Below, in pieces: positions 39,552-48,975 of a stretch of 64,000 bases of DNA. Where the stretch lies: positions 1-64,000 of the forward strand of contig JADJTQ010000011.1 in NCBI GenBank assembly GCA_016711125.1. Direction: 5' to 3'. The translations under genes and the position numbers were made by a program. Under the pieces are notes generated by a model that searched no databases, was not told where the DNA came from, and saw only the letters and a list, made by a program, of their open reading frames with translations. Position 1 is the first letter of the stretch. Each line of letters starts with the position of its first letter. Source of the DNA: Saprospiraceae bacterium. GTDB taxonomy: Bacteria > Bacteroidota > Bacteroidia > Chitinophagales > Saprospiraceae.

Positions 39552-40752
39552 GAAGTCTATTGACGACATACTCAATGATGATGAATTTGGTTTGCTTGCC
39601 TCTAAACCACAAGCTTCCAATGTCAAGTCAGCAGAGGATCGTTTGATTGATTCATTTCAGGATATCAACGCATTCTACGACAAGCATGGCCGTGAGCCGG
39701 GCAAAGCCAGTATGTCGGAATATGGCCTCTATGCAAAACTCAATAATTTTAGAGAAAATCAAGCGCAAAAGAAAGTTTTGAAACCATACGATAAATTCAA
39801 CCTGCTAGGTGATGTCGCCATTGAAAAACAAACCATCGACGACATTCTAAATGATGATGATGACCTGGGGTTACTAGCATCAGACGATGACTTATCCATC
39901 TTCCAGTTGAAGAACATCCCTGATAAAGGCACTCGTTCAGATTCCGATTTTGTGGCCCAGCGATATCCCATGAAGAAAGAAGATTTTCTTCCCTATGACA
40001 AGCTATTTACGCAGATCCATAAAGATCTTCGCAATGGCCTTCGTAAGCTCAAACCCTTCAAGAACTTAGAGAAAAATCTTCAAGTGGGCCACTATTACCT
40101 GATGGATGGATTGCTACTTTATCTTGAAAGTGCCGACCTGGAAGAAAAAGTCATTGAATCTAAAGACATTACAAGGACTTGGTTAGATGGTAGGACAACC
40201 ACCATTTTCGAGAACGGCACCTACAGCAATATGTTGTACCGGTCCCTGGGGAAGCAAATACAAAAAAACGGAAAGCTCATTACGAAAACCACTGATGAAG
40301 TTGAAGGCGAGTTGTTCGTTAATTCCAATCTGGTAATGGAAGAAGATATAAAGACTGGCTGGATCTATATCTTAAAATCTAAGTCAACCGATCCAAAGAT
40401 AGCCGGGATACGAAATCTATATAAAATTGGTTTCTCCAGCACATTCATATCCGATCGAATCAAAAATGCCAGACATGAATCCACCTACTTATTTGCCGAC
40501 GTGCAGAAAGTGGCCAGCTATGCTTGCTATAATAGAAATGCCGATAAGCTCGAAAGCCTCTTGCACCGGTTTTTTGCAAAGGCCTGTTTGAATGTCGATT
40601 TGTTTGATAAAAAAGGCCTGAGAATCACCCCCAGGGAATGGTTTGTAGTCCCATTTGAGGTCATCGAAGAGGCTATTCATCTGATACTAAATGAAAACAT
40701 AGTAGACTATGAGTACGATGTTGATAGCCAAAAGATCAAATTACGGTCATAG
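39541..40752 (+). CDS. GIY-YIG nuclease of the T5orf172/MUG113 type
   Basis: 403 residues. The C-terminal 130 residues are a GIY-YIG domain of the T5orf172 group: GWIYILKSKS with GIRNLYKIGFSS (the GIY and YIG strands), then the Arg in ISDRIKNAR, and the Glu in KLESLLHRFF, and a closing REWFVVPFEVIEEAI. The N-terminal half carries a short repeat (SIDDILNDDEFGLLAS and TIDDILNDDDDLGLLAS) that may be a docking motif. It overlaps the helicase end by 11 bases, so the two are probably made together. It is the last gene of the four-gene cassette and the likely DNA-cutting part. Confidence 0.85.
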   Translation: MSNKKSIDDILNDDEFGLLASKPQASNVKSAEDRLIDSFQDINAFYDKHGREPGKASMSEYGLYAKLNNFRENQAQKKVLKPYDKFNLLGDVAIEKQTIDDILNDDDDLGLLASDDDLSIFQLKNIPDKGTRSDSDFVAQRYPMKKEDFLPYDKLFTQIHKDLRNGLRKLKPFKNLEKNLQVGHYYLMDGLLLYLESADLEEKVIESKDITRTWLDGRTTTIFENGTYSNMLYRSLGKQIQKNGKLITKTTDEVEGELFVNSNLVMEEDIKTGWIYILKSKSTDPKIAGIRNLYKIGFSSTFISDRIKNARHESTYLFADVQKVASYACYNRNADKLESLLHRFFAKACLNVDLFDKKGLRITPREWFVVPFEVIEEAIHLILNENIVDYEYDVDSQKIKLRS

Positions 40753-40865
40753 CACTTACTGGTCACATCGACATTTAGAGTCGAGTTTGTAAAAAGCAGA
40801 CACTTATATCATAAAATTTTCTTAGAAATTTGGAATAAGTTTGTACTACTAGTGTCTTGTCACAC

Positions 40866-41327
40866 TTAGATTGACGGATAGAGTTTTTTAATTTTATTCG
40901 GGCATCCTTGTCCGTAAATTGCCAATTGATTTTGTTTTTCTTGTTATTTCGTTGATTTTGCCAGGCCTCGATTTCAATTTCTATTTGTTCTCTATTGTCT
41001 ATATGGCGGTTCAGACATTGTTTATTCATGACATTGAGTTCAATCTCAGCCATATTAAGCCAGGAACCATGTTTTGGAGTGAATATGAATTCAATCTTAT
41101 CCATTAATCGTTTTGCGATATTCGGTCTGAATGTTTCATAAAAGGCACCGCAGCAATGAGTTGCATAATTATCTAATACCAGGGTGATCTTTTTGGCCTT
41201 TGGGTAATATGTGTCTACAAGCTCCTGGATAAACTTTGCCCAATCTTTTTTGGTTTTCAGCTCCGTTACTTTGTCGGCCAATAGCCGAAGTGACCATTTC
41301 CCATATCCCGTTGGTGGGTTGCTACAA
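40866..41327 (-). pseudogene. IS630-family transposase remnant
   Basis: Retains LVLDNYATH (second Asp) and HGSWLNMAEIE (Glu) of the DDE domain and an N-terminal piece (PPTGYGKWSLRLLADKV). The two are fused at TEL-KTKKDW with the middle missing, so the first catalytic Asp is gone. At the end, the T6 run at 40884-40889 hides the normal KKLYPSI terminus by one base; without repair the frame runs on to 40775. It abuts a rep 3'-end fragment at 41.33 kb. Confidence 0.8.
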
Positions 41328-41455
41328 ATTCCCCCCTTTTATTGGTGTGCTGAGTAGTAAGATCATGACCCAATATCCCGAACGGTTCGAGAAGATCAAC
41401 CAGCATTTCGAATTGCAAGTAAGAGCGCTACTGGTTACAAGCTCTGGTATATAGT
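41322..41455 (+). pseudogene. Second, divergent 3' end of a rep gene
   Basis: Encodes KFPPFIGVLSSKIMTQYPER, then FEKINQHFELQVRAL, clearly homologous to the tail of the Rep protein at 31.6 kb but diverged at the nucleotide level. It therefore came from a related plasmid rather than from a recent duplication. The upstream part of the gene is missing and is replaced by the IS630 remnant. Confidence 0.75.
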
Positions 41456-41572
41456 TTACATACAAAAAAGCAAAAAAGAATCCCTTTTTGATCGTCAATA
41501 TCTCTCACCCGGCTGCAAAATAGGTCATTTTTTTAGCAGCTTTATACCCATACCTGCTTCCGATGATTTCTT

Positions 41573-41610
41573 TTGTTAAAGTTGATCTCTATCATTGACT
41601 TGAGTGACTC
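41573..41610 (+). promoter_or_regulatory. Conserved box upstream of the T9SS small gene, copy 2
   Basis: TTGTTAAAGTTGATC, three bases, ATCATTG, seven bases, TGACTC. See 28034-28069. It lies 50 bases upstream of the gene, similar to copy 1. Confidence 0.6.
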
Positions 41611-41659
41611 TATTTAGTACATTGAATTACTTACTCACTTCTCTACTTTTCTCAATACT

Positions 41660-42613
41660 ATGTCTATGAAAAACCAACTCCATCTTTTGGCTAAAATGAG
41701 GGGCGAAGGAGATATACAATTCGCTAGGATGTGCATACTTCTAGTTCTTATTTTATTATCTACTAACCATCTACCGGCCCAAACATACGAATGGGCACCG
41801 CAAGGAGCCAAATGGTGGTATATGTATAATGTGGGCCTTTCCGGAAATGAAACCACCTACACTATGGAAGTCGTCGGTGATACCACGATTCAGAATGTCA
41901 GCTGCAAAATTTTGAGACAGGACCTGGTCGAATTTCATTCGGGAGATGTTGTTCATGTCACTGATGATTTCATTTATCAGTCTGGAGACACGGTGTTTTA
42001 CTTTAGTAAAGGCCTTAAAGAATTTTCGATATTATATAATTTTGACGCGCCCCTAAGAGACTCATTTGCCATTCTTGAACCCGGGGATCCATATTCAATG
42101 GACTCAAGTCTACTGGCGTGGAAGATGGAGCAAGATACCATCATACTAGAAAACCAGGCCATTCGGAGATATACAAGTCGTAGTGACTTAAGTTCTAGTA
42201 ATTGGGTACTCTTCGGTTCCATTTACGAGGTTTTTGGCAATGTGGATAAATTTTTATTACCGCTCTACTCTCTGGGTTGTGACGGTGGCTGTCCCCTGAA
42301 ACTACGCTGCTACAAGGACGACAAATTTGACATCAGTTTCGGTATGACGCCGTGTGATTTTGTGACATCCACCGTTCTTCAACAAAAAAATGATTTGATC
42401 ATCTACCCCAATCCAGCCAAATCATCTTTCTTTCATAGTCCCACTGAGACGGAGATAGAAGAAATTAAGATTTATGACCTCTATGGCAGGGCACAAACGA
42501 TAAGATATCGAGGAACCAGGGAAATAGATATCAGCTCTTTCTATCCTGGAGCATATTGGATTTATCTGAGAACCAGGTCAGGAGTGACAACAACAAAACT
42601 AATTATATTATGA
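41660..42613 (+). CDS. T9SS-sorted secreted protein of unknown function, copy 2
   Basis: 317 residues, intact. A signal peptide is most clearly seen from the internal Met (MCILLVLILLSTNHLPAQ); the ATG at 41660 adds about 23 residues. The mature protein (YEWAPQGAKWWYMYNVGLSG) is beta-rich, with an LGCDGGCPLKLRCY cysteine cluster. The tail (IIYPNPAKSSFFHS, then IEEIKIYDLYGRA to TKLIIL) is a type IX secretion signal. It overlaps the M43 gene that follows by four bases (ATGA). Copy 3 follows at 44.3 kb. No known domain. Confidence 0.75.
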   Translation: MSMKNQLHLLAKMRGEGDIQFARMCILLVLILLSTNHLPAQTYEWAPQGAKWWYMYNVGLSGNETTYTMEVVGDTTIQNVSCKILRQDLVEFHSGDVVHVTDDFIYQSGDTVFYFSKGLKEFSILYNFDAPLRDSFAILEPGDPYSMDSSLLAWKMEQDTIILENQAIRRYTSRSDLSSSNWVLFGSIYEVFGNVDKFLLPLYSLGCDGGCPLKLRCYKDDKFDISFGMTPCDFVTSTVLQQKNDLIIYPNPAKSSFFHSPTETEIEEIKIYDLYGRAQTIRYRGTREIDISSFYPGAYWIYLRTRSGVTTTKLIIL

Positions 42614-44295
42614 AAAATCTACATCTCTTAGCTATTGGCATCTATTTTCTTGTTTATGAAGTCAATTATGCCCAAAACTGTGGCAATACTGAAAGTTATG
42701 CAGCAAGTCGATCTTCAGCTTGTGACTCTTGGGAGGACTACGAACCAAGTTCACACAACAACACACCTATAAAAACCATTCGAATTACTTTTCACATTTT
42801 TCGAGATGGTAGTCAGGGGTTACAAAACAATAGCAGTACAAGAGCTTTTATCGATGATATTGTCTCATTGATAAATTATTTCTGGTATTCGACGCAAGTC
42901 TATAATGGTTCTGCCACTACAACCTACTATCAGGACTGCCGGCTGCGGGTGCAAAATGTTAATAAATATTTTTGGAACGATGCAGGAGGATGGATGTATC
43001 AGCACACCTCAACCTCCCATAAGAATTATGTTTGGAATTACATTCAAGATCAATCGATAGTAGCATATAAGACCACCTCTCTTCACATTGTTTCGGGTAA
43101 CTATAATAATTCGCTTGCTGGGTGGGCACCTGCAGTAGCAGGAGGTAACGATCAGATCATTTTTGCCCCAGATTTTGATGATAAATATATTGATTGGCTC
43201 AATGGCGATCCTGATGGCGCTGGATCACTTGCGGCTCTACTAAGACATGAGATCGGTCATACACTCAACTTGTTCCACCCTGACGAAGACTACGGTTGCA
43301 GTGATTACGATCATGAGCTATACGGCACCAATAATATAATGGGTTATCAAGGTGGTAGTACTTCCATATCCTTGTGTCAAATTCACCGAATGCACGCCGC
43401 GATCTGGAATAATTATCAGGGCATAAAAGATTATGTTGTGAGTGGAGCAGGATCTGGTGATCAAAAGACACCAACGGTGGTGGGACCATCTTGCCTGAGT
43501 ACCTCTGCAGGTATATTCTTTATATCCAATTACCCATTCGGAGCCCTACCTGATTGGACGGCTTCTCCAAGCAGTAAAGTAACAACTTCTTCAGGTTGTG
43601 GCAATGAAGCCATTTTTGCTTCCAACAATAGCAGCAATACGGGATCTGGTTCGATCATATTTAATCTAAAGTATGGTTCTACTACAAAATCGAAAACTAC
43701 CCCTTTTGTGTTTTCTAATGGCATCACCGGCACCGTCACCTCCGGAGGTTCAACATATCCATTTTATGGAGGTGGTAATTTTGTTGATGGTACTTCCGTC
43801 ACAGCGGCGATTCAAGCACCCGGGGCCACTTCTTTCACCTGGACAAAGACAGGTGGTTCTGGCAGTTGGTACACCTATAATTCCGGTAAAAATCTCTCGT
43901 TAACGCTTTCTACCGGTGGCGATATTTCATTTAATATTGTCACCACAAACTCGACTTGTGGCACACTCAGCACTTCATGCTACTTTGTGCACATTGGCGG
44001 CTATTATGCATTTTATCCTAACCCAACCACTGGTGATCTATTTGTGGAAATAACCAAAGACGAAATTGAAATCGACGTACCTGATGATAAAGGACAAGTC
44101 AAGAAAGAAAAAATCAAATTCGGCCTTGATAAGCGATCTCAATTTGACAAAAATGGCAATCTCCTGAAGGAACAGAAGCTTGTAAATGGTTCTCAAAAAG
44201 GAACCATTAGCCTCGATGGCCTACAGCCAGATGTCTATATAGTGATCGCAAAAGATGGAGATCGCCTCATTGAGTCTAAGATCATTAAAAATTAG
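42610..44295 (+). CDS. Secreted M43-type zinc metallopeptidase with T9SS tail, copy 2
   Basis: 561 residues from the ATG at 42610, which overlaps the stop of the preceding gene (ATGA) and begins a signal peptide (LHLLAIGIYFLVYEVNYAQ). The zinc motif is HEIGHTLNLFH near residue 217, with NIMGYQGGSTSISLCQIHRM as the Met-turn region. The beta repeats and tail from TVTSGGSTYPFYGGG on are almost the same as in copy 1, including the IESKIIKN end. The catalytic halves are much less alike, which suggests different substrates on a shared secretion module, or gene conversion of the 3' half. Confidence 0.88.
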   Translation: MKNLHLLAIGIYFLVYEVNYAQNCGNTESYAASRSSACDSWEDYEPSSHNNTPIKTIRITFHIFRDGSQGLQNNSSTRAFIDDIVSLINYFWYSTQVYNGSATTTYYQDCRLRVQNVNKYFWNDAGGWMYQHTSTSHKNYVWNYIQDQSIVAYKTTSLHIVSGNYNNSLAGWAPAVAGGNDQIIFAPDFDDKYIDWLNGDPDGAGSLAALLRHEIGHTLNLFHPDEDYGCSDYDHELYGTNNIMGYQGGSTSISLCQIHRMHAAIWNNYQGIKDYVVSGAGSGDQKTPTVVGPSCLSTSAGIFFISNYPFGALPDWTASPSSKVTTSSGCGNEAIFASNNSSNTGSGSIIFNLKYGSTTKSKTTPFVFSNGITGTVTSGGSTYPFYGGGNFVDGTSVTAAIQAPGATSFTWTKTGGSGSWYTYNSGKNLSLTLSTGGDISFNIVTTNSTCGTLSTSCYFVHIGGYYAFYPNPTTGDLFVEITKDEIEIDVPDDKGQVKKEKIKFGLDKRSQFDKNGNLLKEQKLVNGSQKGTISLDGLQPDVYIVIAKDGDRLIESKIIKN

Positions 44296-45076
44296 AATTG
44301 AAAACCTATTCAAAAATATACACTGCTTTACTTCTTGTATATTGGCTTGCGGTTGGTTCTGCAGAAATTGGAGCTCAAAATGGCGATTCAGTAGAATGGG
44401 CACCGCAAGGAGCCAAATGGTGGTATATGTATAATGTGGGCCTTTCCGGAAATGAAACCACCTATACTATGGAAGTCGTCGGTGATACGACGATTCAGAA
44501 TGTCAGGTGCAAAATTTTGAGACAGGAGCTGGTCGAATTTCATACAGGAGATGTTGTTCATGTCACGGATGATTTCATTTATCAGTCTCGAGACACAGTG
44601 TTTTACTATAGTAGGGGTCTAAGAGAATTTTCGATATTATATAATTTCGATACGCCCCTAAATGACTCATTTGCCATTCTTGAACCGGGAGATCCCTATT
44701 CGGCAGACTCAAGTCTATTGGCCTGGAAGATGGAGCAAGATACCATCATACTAGAAAACCAGGCCATTCGGAGATATACAAGTCGTAGTGACTTAAGTTC
44801 TAGTAATTGGGTACTCTTCGGTTCCATTTACGAGGTTTTTGGCAATGTGGATGCATTCTTCTTACCGCTTTACGATCTGGGTTGTGACGGCGGTTGTCCC
44901 TTGAAACTACGCTGCTACAAAGACGACAAATTTGACCTCAATTTTGGTATGACACCGTGCGATTTTGTAACGTCTACCATTTTTCAGGATAAAAAAAATG
45001 ATGTGATCATCTACCCCAATCCCGCCAAATCATTTTTCTTTCATAGTCCCACTGAAACAGAGATAGAAGAAATTAA

Positions 45077-47161
45077 CCCACATTGCTCAGAAGCGCGGAA
45101 TCGAGAGGTTCAAATGTTAAAAGGTGACTAATTTGGACTTTTTTTAGTCAAAATCGGGCATAAATCGGAGACCATCAGCGTAAATACTGGATCGTGAGGG
45201 TTCTGAAACGATTTGTAGTACACAGGGGGGTTGATTATGTGATAAATCCATTCTTACCTTTGAAGGATGTATTTCAAGTTCAGTGGACGGACAAATCCAA
45301 AGACAAAAGAATACGATAGCTATTATCGTCTGGTGGAAAGTTACCGCAATGCCCAGGGCAGAGTTTGCCATCGAACGATTCTCAATATAGGTTTTATAGA
45401 AGAAGAGTTAACGGCAGAGCAATTAAACATTATTGCTCGGACATTAACGTCTATGTACGAGAAGAAGGAGTCTCTATTTAAGCAGACAGACGAGGTAATC
45501 GCCAAGTGGGTTAGTCATCTCTGGTCAAGAATAATAGGAAGCAGGAATCTTGACCTAACCCTATATGACGAAAAGAGTCGGATGGTATGGGTAGATACGA
45601 TAAAGCACAGTAACGTCCGAGAGATTGGCTCAGAATGGCTGTGTTACAATACGTGGCATGAATTAGGAATAGACAAGGTGCTTGAGGAAAATGATTTTAG
45701 CGAATTAGAAATACAATTGGCCCAGACGCAAGTAATCAGCAGAGCCGTCAATCCGGCATCAGAATTAGCACATCAAGATGGATCAAGGAAAACTCAGCTA
45801 TATGCGAGTTAACAGGATATCCTTTGGAAAAGATGAATAAAGATAGATTGTACAAGAGTGCACTAAAATTAAATGGCATAAAGGACAAACTGGAACAACA
45901 CTTATCCATTAAAACCAATGAGTTGTTTGATATTCAGGATAAGATTATAATCTATGACCTGACGAACACCTATTTTGAAGGAGAAAAACGGAATAGCAAA
46001 CTAGCGAACTTTGGCAGGAGTAAAGAAAAAGAAGAGACTCGAAATTAATAGTATTGGCACTTGTTGTTAATGTTTATGGCTTTATAAAATATTCATCTAT
46101 CCATGAAGGTAATTTCTCAGACAGCTCGGATTTAGCATCGATACTAGATCACTTAGATTATACCAAAGGAGACCAGAAGCCCCTGGTAGTAATAGATGCA
46201 GGCATAGCCACCGAAGCAAATTTAAAGTTGATAAATCAAAAGGGCTATCATTATTTATGTGTATCACGGAGCAAACTGAAAGACTATAAATTTGACCAAA
46301 GCAGACTTGTCGTTTATTTAGAAACAAAATCAAAGCACGAAGTAGTCCTTAAAAAGTATTGACAGAAAAAATACGGATTATTACCTGGAAGTGAAAAGTG
46401 CGAAGAAGGCACTAAAAGAAACTGGCATGAAAAGCCAATTTGAAAAAAGATTTGAAGAGGAACTACAAAAATAAAGACCTCACTGAGTAAAAAGGTGGCA
46501 CCAAGACGGTGGATAAAGTACATCAGAGGATAGGCAGGGCAAAGCAAAAATATCCTTCGGTGCACATGAGGTATCAAATTACAGTGACTGATGATAGTCA
46601 AGGTAAAAATGTTGTCGATATAACCTGGGTGATAGATCCAACGAAAAACAAAAGAAAAACAGATGACCGTGGGAAGTATTTTCTGCTGACAGACTTGGAT
46701 ATGAAAGATGAGGTTCTCGTTTGGAATGTCTATAATACAATAAAGAGAGATAGAGAGCACCTTTCGCACACTAAAAACAGATCTAGATATCCGACCTATC
46801 TATCACAAAAACGATGACTCGACCATAGCACATCTAAATTTGGGTCTATTGTCTTATTGGTTGGTCAATACCATCAGGTGTAAGCTAAAATCAAACGGAA
46901 TAAACAGCAACTGGAAGGAAATCGCTAGAATTGGAAACACGCAAAAAGTAATATCAACAAGCGGATACAACAAGGCTCTAAAGGAAATCACAGTGCGTAA
47001 ATGCTCAGAGCCCGAGGAGAAACTTCGCATGATCCACCAAGCACTCAACATCAGACCAAGGCCGTTTACAAAACTAAAATCTGTAGTACACAAACCGAAA
47101 CTCAAAAATGTCTCAGCCCCCAGAATCAGGGCAATTGGGTCTGGTTAACACTCAATGTGGG
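45077..47161 (+). mobile_element. IS1634-type (IS4-related) insertion sequence
   Basis: 2085 bp with short terminal inverted repeats (CCCACATTG at the left, CAATGTGGG at the right). It is flanked by TTAA on both sides (45073-45076 and 47162-47165) and inserted into a tail-coding region whose uninterrupted version is known from copy 2. It carries one transposase gene in several frames. Confidence 0.88.
45267..47148 (+). pseudogene. IS1634-family transposase, multiply frameshifted
   Basis: The N-terminus (DSYYRLVESYRNAQGRVCHRTIL-NIGFI pattern) is typical of IS1634 transposases of Bacteroidota. IIYDLTNTYFEG, LVVIDAGIATEANL and RIGRAKQKYPSVHMRY follow, and later the IREIESTFRTLKTDLDIRP and HLNLGLLSYWLV regions. 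At least five one-base shifts separate them, each in a short A or G run, with no in-frame nonsense codon. Sequencing indels or very recent decay would both fit. Confidence 0.8.
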
Positions 47162-47315
47162 TTAAGATTTATGACCTCTATGGCAGGGCACAAACGATAA
47201 AATATCGAGGAACCCGGGAAATAGATATCAGCTCTTTCTGTCCCGGAGCATATTGGGTTTATCTAAAGACCAGGTCACGTATGGAAATAACAAAACTAAT
47301 TGTGCTATGAAAAAA

Positions 47316-48167
47316 TTAAAAGCTACTCGATTGCGAAGGGGTGATATCGTTTGATCGCATCCATTTAATGGCTTCTCCAACCTTGTCTGGTGTACATTTT
47401 TTCTTTTCCTTGCTCCAAGCAAAAAATGCATTGGACAATGTAGCATTATTTACTAGTGCTTTATTCTCCAATAACTCCTTCCAAACAGCATAAAGGGTTG
47501 CCACAATTTCACAGAAATCGGATTTTTCCTTTCGAAACAACTCAATAATTTGGAGGATCTGTTTACTTTGATTGGCATAATATCTGTCAAAGTATTTTTT
47601 ATAATTGCTGATTTTGTCGCTCGGCTCATATCTGACCCCGATTCTATCTCTCTTAACTACTTGAAACCACTGCTGTTTCTTAAACTCGCCTTCAATTGAG
47701 TATATATATTTTGGGTCCAAAGGTCCGGCAGCGTACTTGCGATATTTCGTCTCGAGTTCCAATTGTACGATTTTCTCGCATATGAAAAGAATCTTCACAA
47801 ATTTTACCCGACCAAAAGTAGGCTCCATATATAATTCATGTGCGATCTTTGCAGCAAGCACAATCTTTCGGAAATATCCATTCTTACTAGAAGAGTAGGT
47901 TCGGTTATCAACAACCTTAGCCTCAAGACTTTCCTTAGGAGGTTCCTGTCTCGGCAGCTGTTCTTGTTCTTGCTTGTTAAATCTTGGGTTCTTTAAATGC
48001 TCTGGGAAAATGACTTGTGTACTGCCATATATTTGTTCAAATCCTTCGAATTCTTCATCATTCGTTGGTAAAAGATACCCGCTATGCCTGAAATCATCTT
48101 TAAGTGCGTCTAATTCTTCACGTCCCAGAAGTCTCTTTTCCGGTCGATTATTTTTAGCCTTGGCCAT
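47316..48167 (-). CDS. Panacea-like protein of the ubiquitin-like defence locus
   Basis: 283 residues. The first 90 are charged and variable. The C-terminal 180 (IVLAAKIAHELYMEPTFGRVKFVKILFICE, then KYAAGPLDPKYIYSIE and EIVATLYAVWKELL) resemble the Panacea/SocA-like fold in the KLLYLCE-like helix and the GP motif. The same region accompanies some type I restriction specificity proteins, from memory. It overlaps the sigma-factor gene by 14 bases and is transcribed with it, away from the ubiquitin-like operon. The function is unknown; a toxin-neutralising or sensor role is possible. Confidence 0.5.
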   Translation of the reverse strand: MAKAKNNRPEKRLLGREELDALKDDFRHSGYLLPTNDEEFEGFEQIYGSTQVIFPEHLKNPRFNKQEQEQLPRQEPPKESLEAKVVDNRTYSSSKNGYFRKIVLAAKIAHELYMEPTFGRVKFVKILFICEKIVQLELETKYRKYAAGPLDPKYIYSIEGEFKKQQWFQVVKRDRIGVRYEPSDKISNYKKYFDRYYANQSKQILQIIELFRKEKSDFCEIVATLYAVWKELLENKALVNNATLSNAFFAWSKEKKKCTPDKVGEAIKWMRSNDITPSQSSSF

Positions 48168-48849
48168 AACCTGTATTTTCGAGTTTACATGTTCTTATTT
48201 TTTTAAGCGCTCTTTCTTTTGCTTTACGTAGTGCCCCAGTCGTCACGCCATATTTTTTTGCTATTGTTTGTATGACTCTGTCGGGTAGATGGGCAGTATT
48301 GTCTTCACTCACAGTGTCATTGTCAATGCAAGCATATAGGACTTCCTTAGCCATAGGGCTTAGGGCCTTCAGAACTAAATTGACTTTTGACATATCATAG
48401 GTTGGTTGATACTCTTTTCTTCCAACATCTCCATCCAATTGATCCAATTGCACAAATTGAGTATATTCCTTGAATTGTTCGATTTCTTCTTTAGATGCTC
48501 GGTATCTGGTGAGAATCAAATTGTTTGCTACTTTACTGAGCCAATACAGCACTACCTTTTCACATTCTTCATCACCCCATTCTTCTTTAACCTTAAAATC
48601 TGGAATCTTTTGAAAAAAGAGCAGAAAAGCATCATTAAACACTTCATCAATTATGGTTTCAATATCAGCGAATCCACTATACCGCCTACTTATTACTTTA
48701 TGTAGTCTGTCGTAAAATTTACCCTTTACCCTATTGTAGATCTTAGTTTGAAGCTCCCTTTTATCGTCGTACTTTTCAATGGATGCCAATAGAATGACTA
48801 GATCCACAAACTTGGTTTCATGAGTTGATTGGGGTAGTGGTATTTCCAT
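48154..48849 (-). CDS. ECF-like RNA polymerase sigma factor
   Basis: 231 residues. Region 2 is seen in IETIIDEVFNDAFLLFFQKIPDF and VVLYWLSKVANNLILTRYR. Region 4 with a helix-turn-helix lies near the end (LSPMAKEVLYACI, then VIQTIAKKYGVTTGALRKAKERALKKI). There is an unusual acidic spacer. It reads divergently from the ubiquitin-like operon across a short region with a perfect dyad, so it probably controls that operon and itself. No anti-sigma gene is visible. Confidence 0.8.
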   Translation of the reverse strand: MEIPLPQSTHETKFVDLVILLASIEKYDDKRELQTKIYNRVKGKFYDRLHKVISRRYSGFADIETIIDEVFNDAFLLFFQKIPDFKVKEEWGDEECEKVVLYWLSKVANNLILTRYRASKEEIEQFKEYTQFVQLDQLDGDVGRKEYQPTYDMSKVNLVLKALSPMAKEVLYACIDNDTVSEDNTAHLPDRVIQTIAKKYGVTTGALRKAKERALKKIRTCKLENTGYGQG

Positions 48850-48883
48850 TTAATACTTCTTCTACTTCATATTCTAATGTCCA

Positions 48884-48945
48884 AGCGTGACATGCGAATC
48901 AAAGAGTTATTAAATCAAAGTTAAAACAACCAAGTCTGTCACGCT
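48884..48945. promoter_or_regulatory. Perfect inverted repeat between the sigma gene and the Ubl operon
   Basis: AGCGTGACA at 48884-48892 and its exact complement TGTCACGCT at 48937-48945. Each arm points toward one of the divergent genes and lies 84-88 bases from its start codon. The same 9-mer therefore stands upstream of both genes in the same orientation relative to transcription. It may be the -35 element read by the local sigma factor, or an operator dyad. Confidence 0.65.
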
Positions 48946-48975
48946 TTCGTATTGTTTAGTAAAAATAATTATATC

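Larger units (their letters stand above)
44298..47307 (+). pseudogene. T9SS-sorted secreted protein, copy 3, split by an IS
   Basis: Starts with a TTG at 44298, two bases after the copy-2 peptidase. A signal peptide (ALLLVYWLAVGSAEIGAQ) leads into a domain nearly identical to copy 2. The gene is cut at 45076 within the tail (IEEI) and resumes at 47162 with KIYDLYGRAQTIKYRG to the TGA near 47309. The inserted 2.1-kb element has a TTAA duplication. An ATG for a following peptidase gene overlaps the end (GCTATGAAAAAA), but that gene is lost at the junction with the defence island. Confidence 0.8.

Noticed and set aside
41771..42222. - strand frames within the T9SS small gene
   Set aside because: Shadow frames; the + strand has a signal peptide and a type IX secretion tail.
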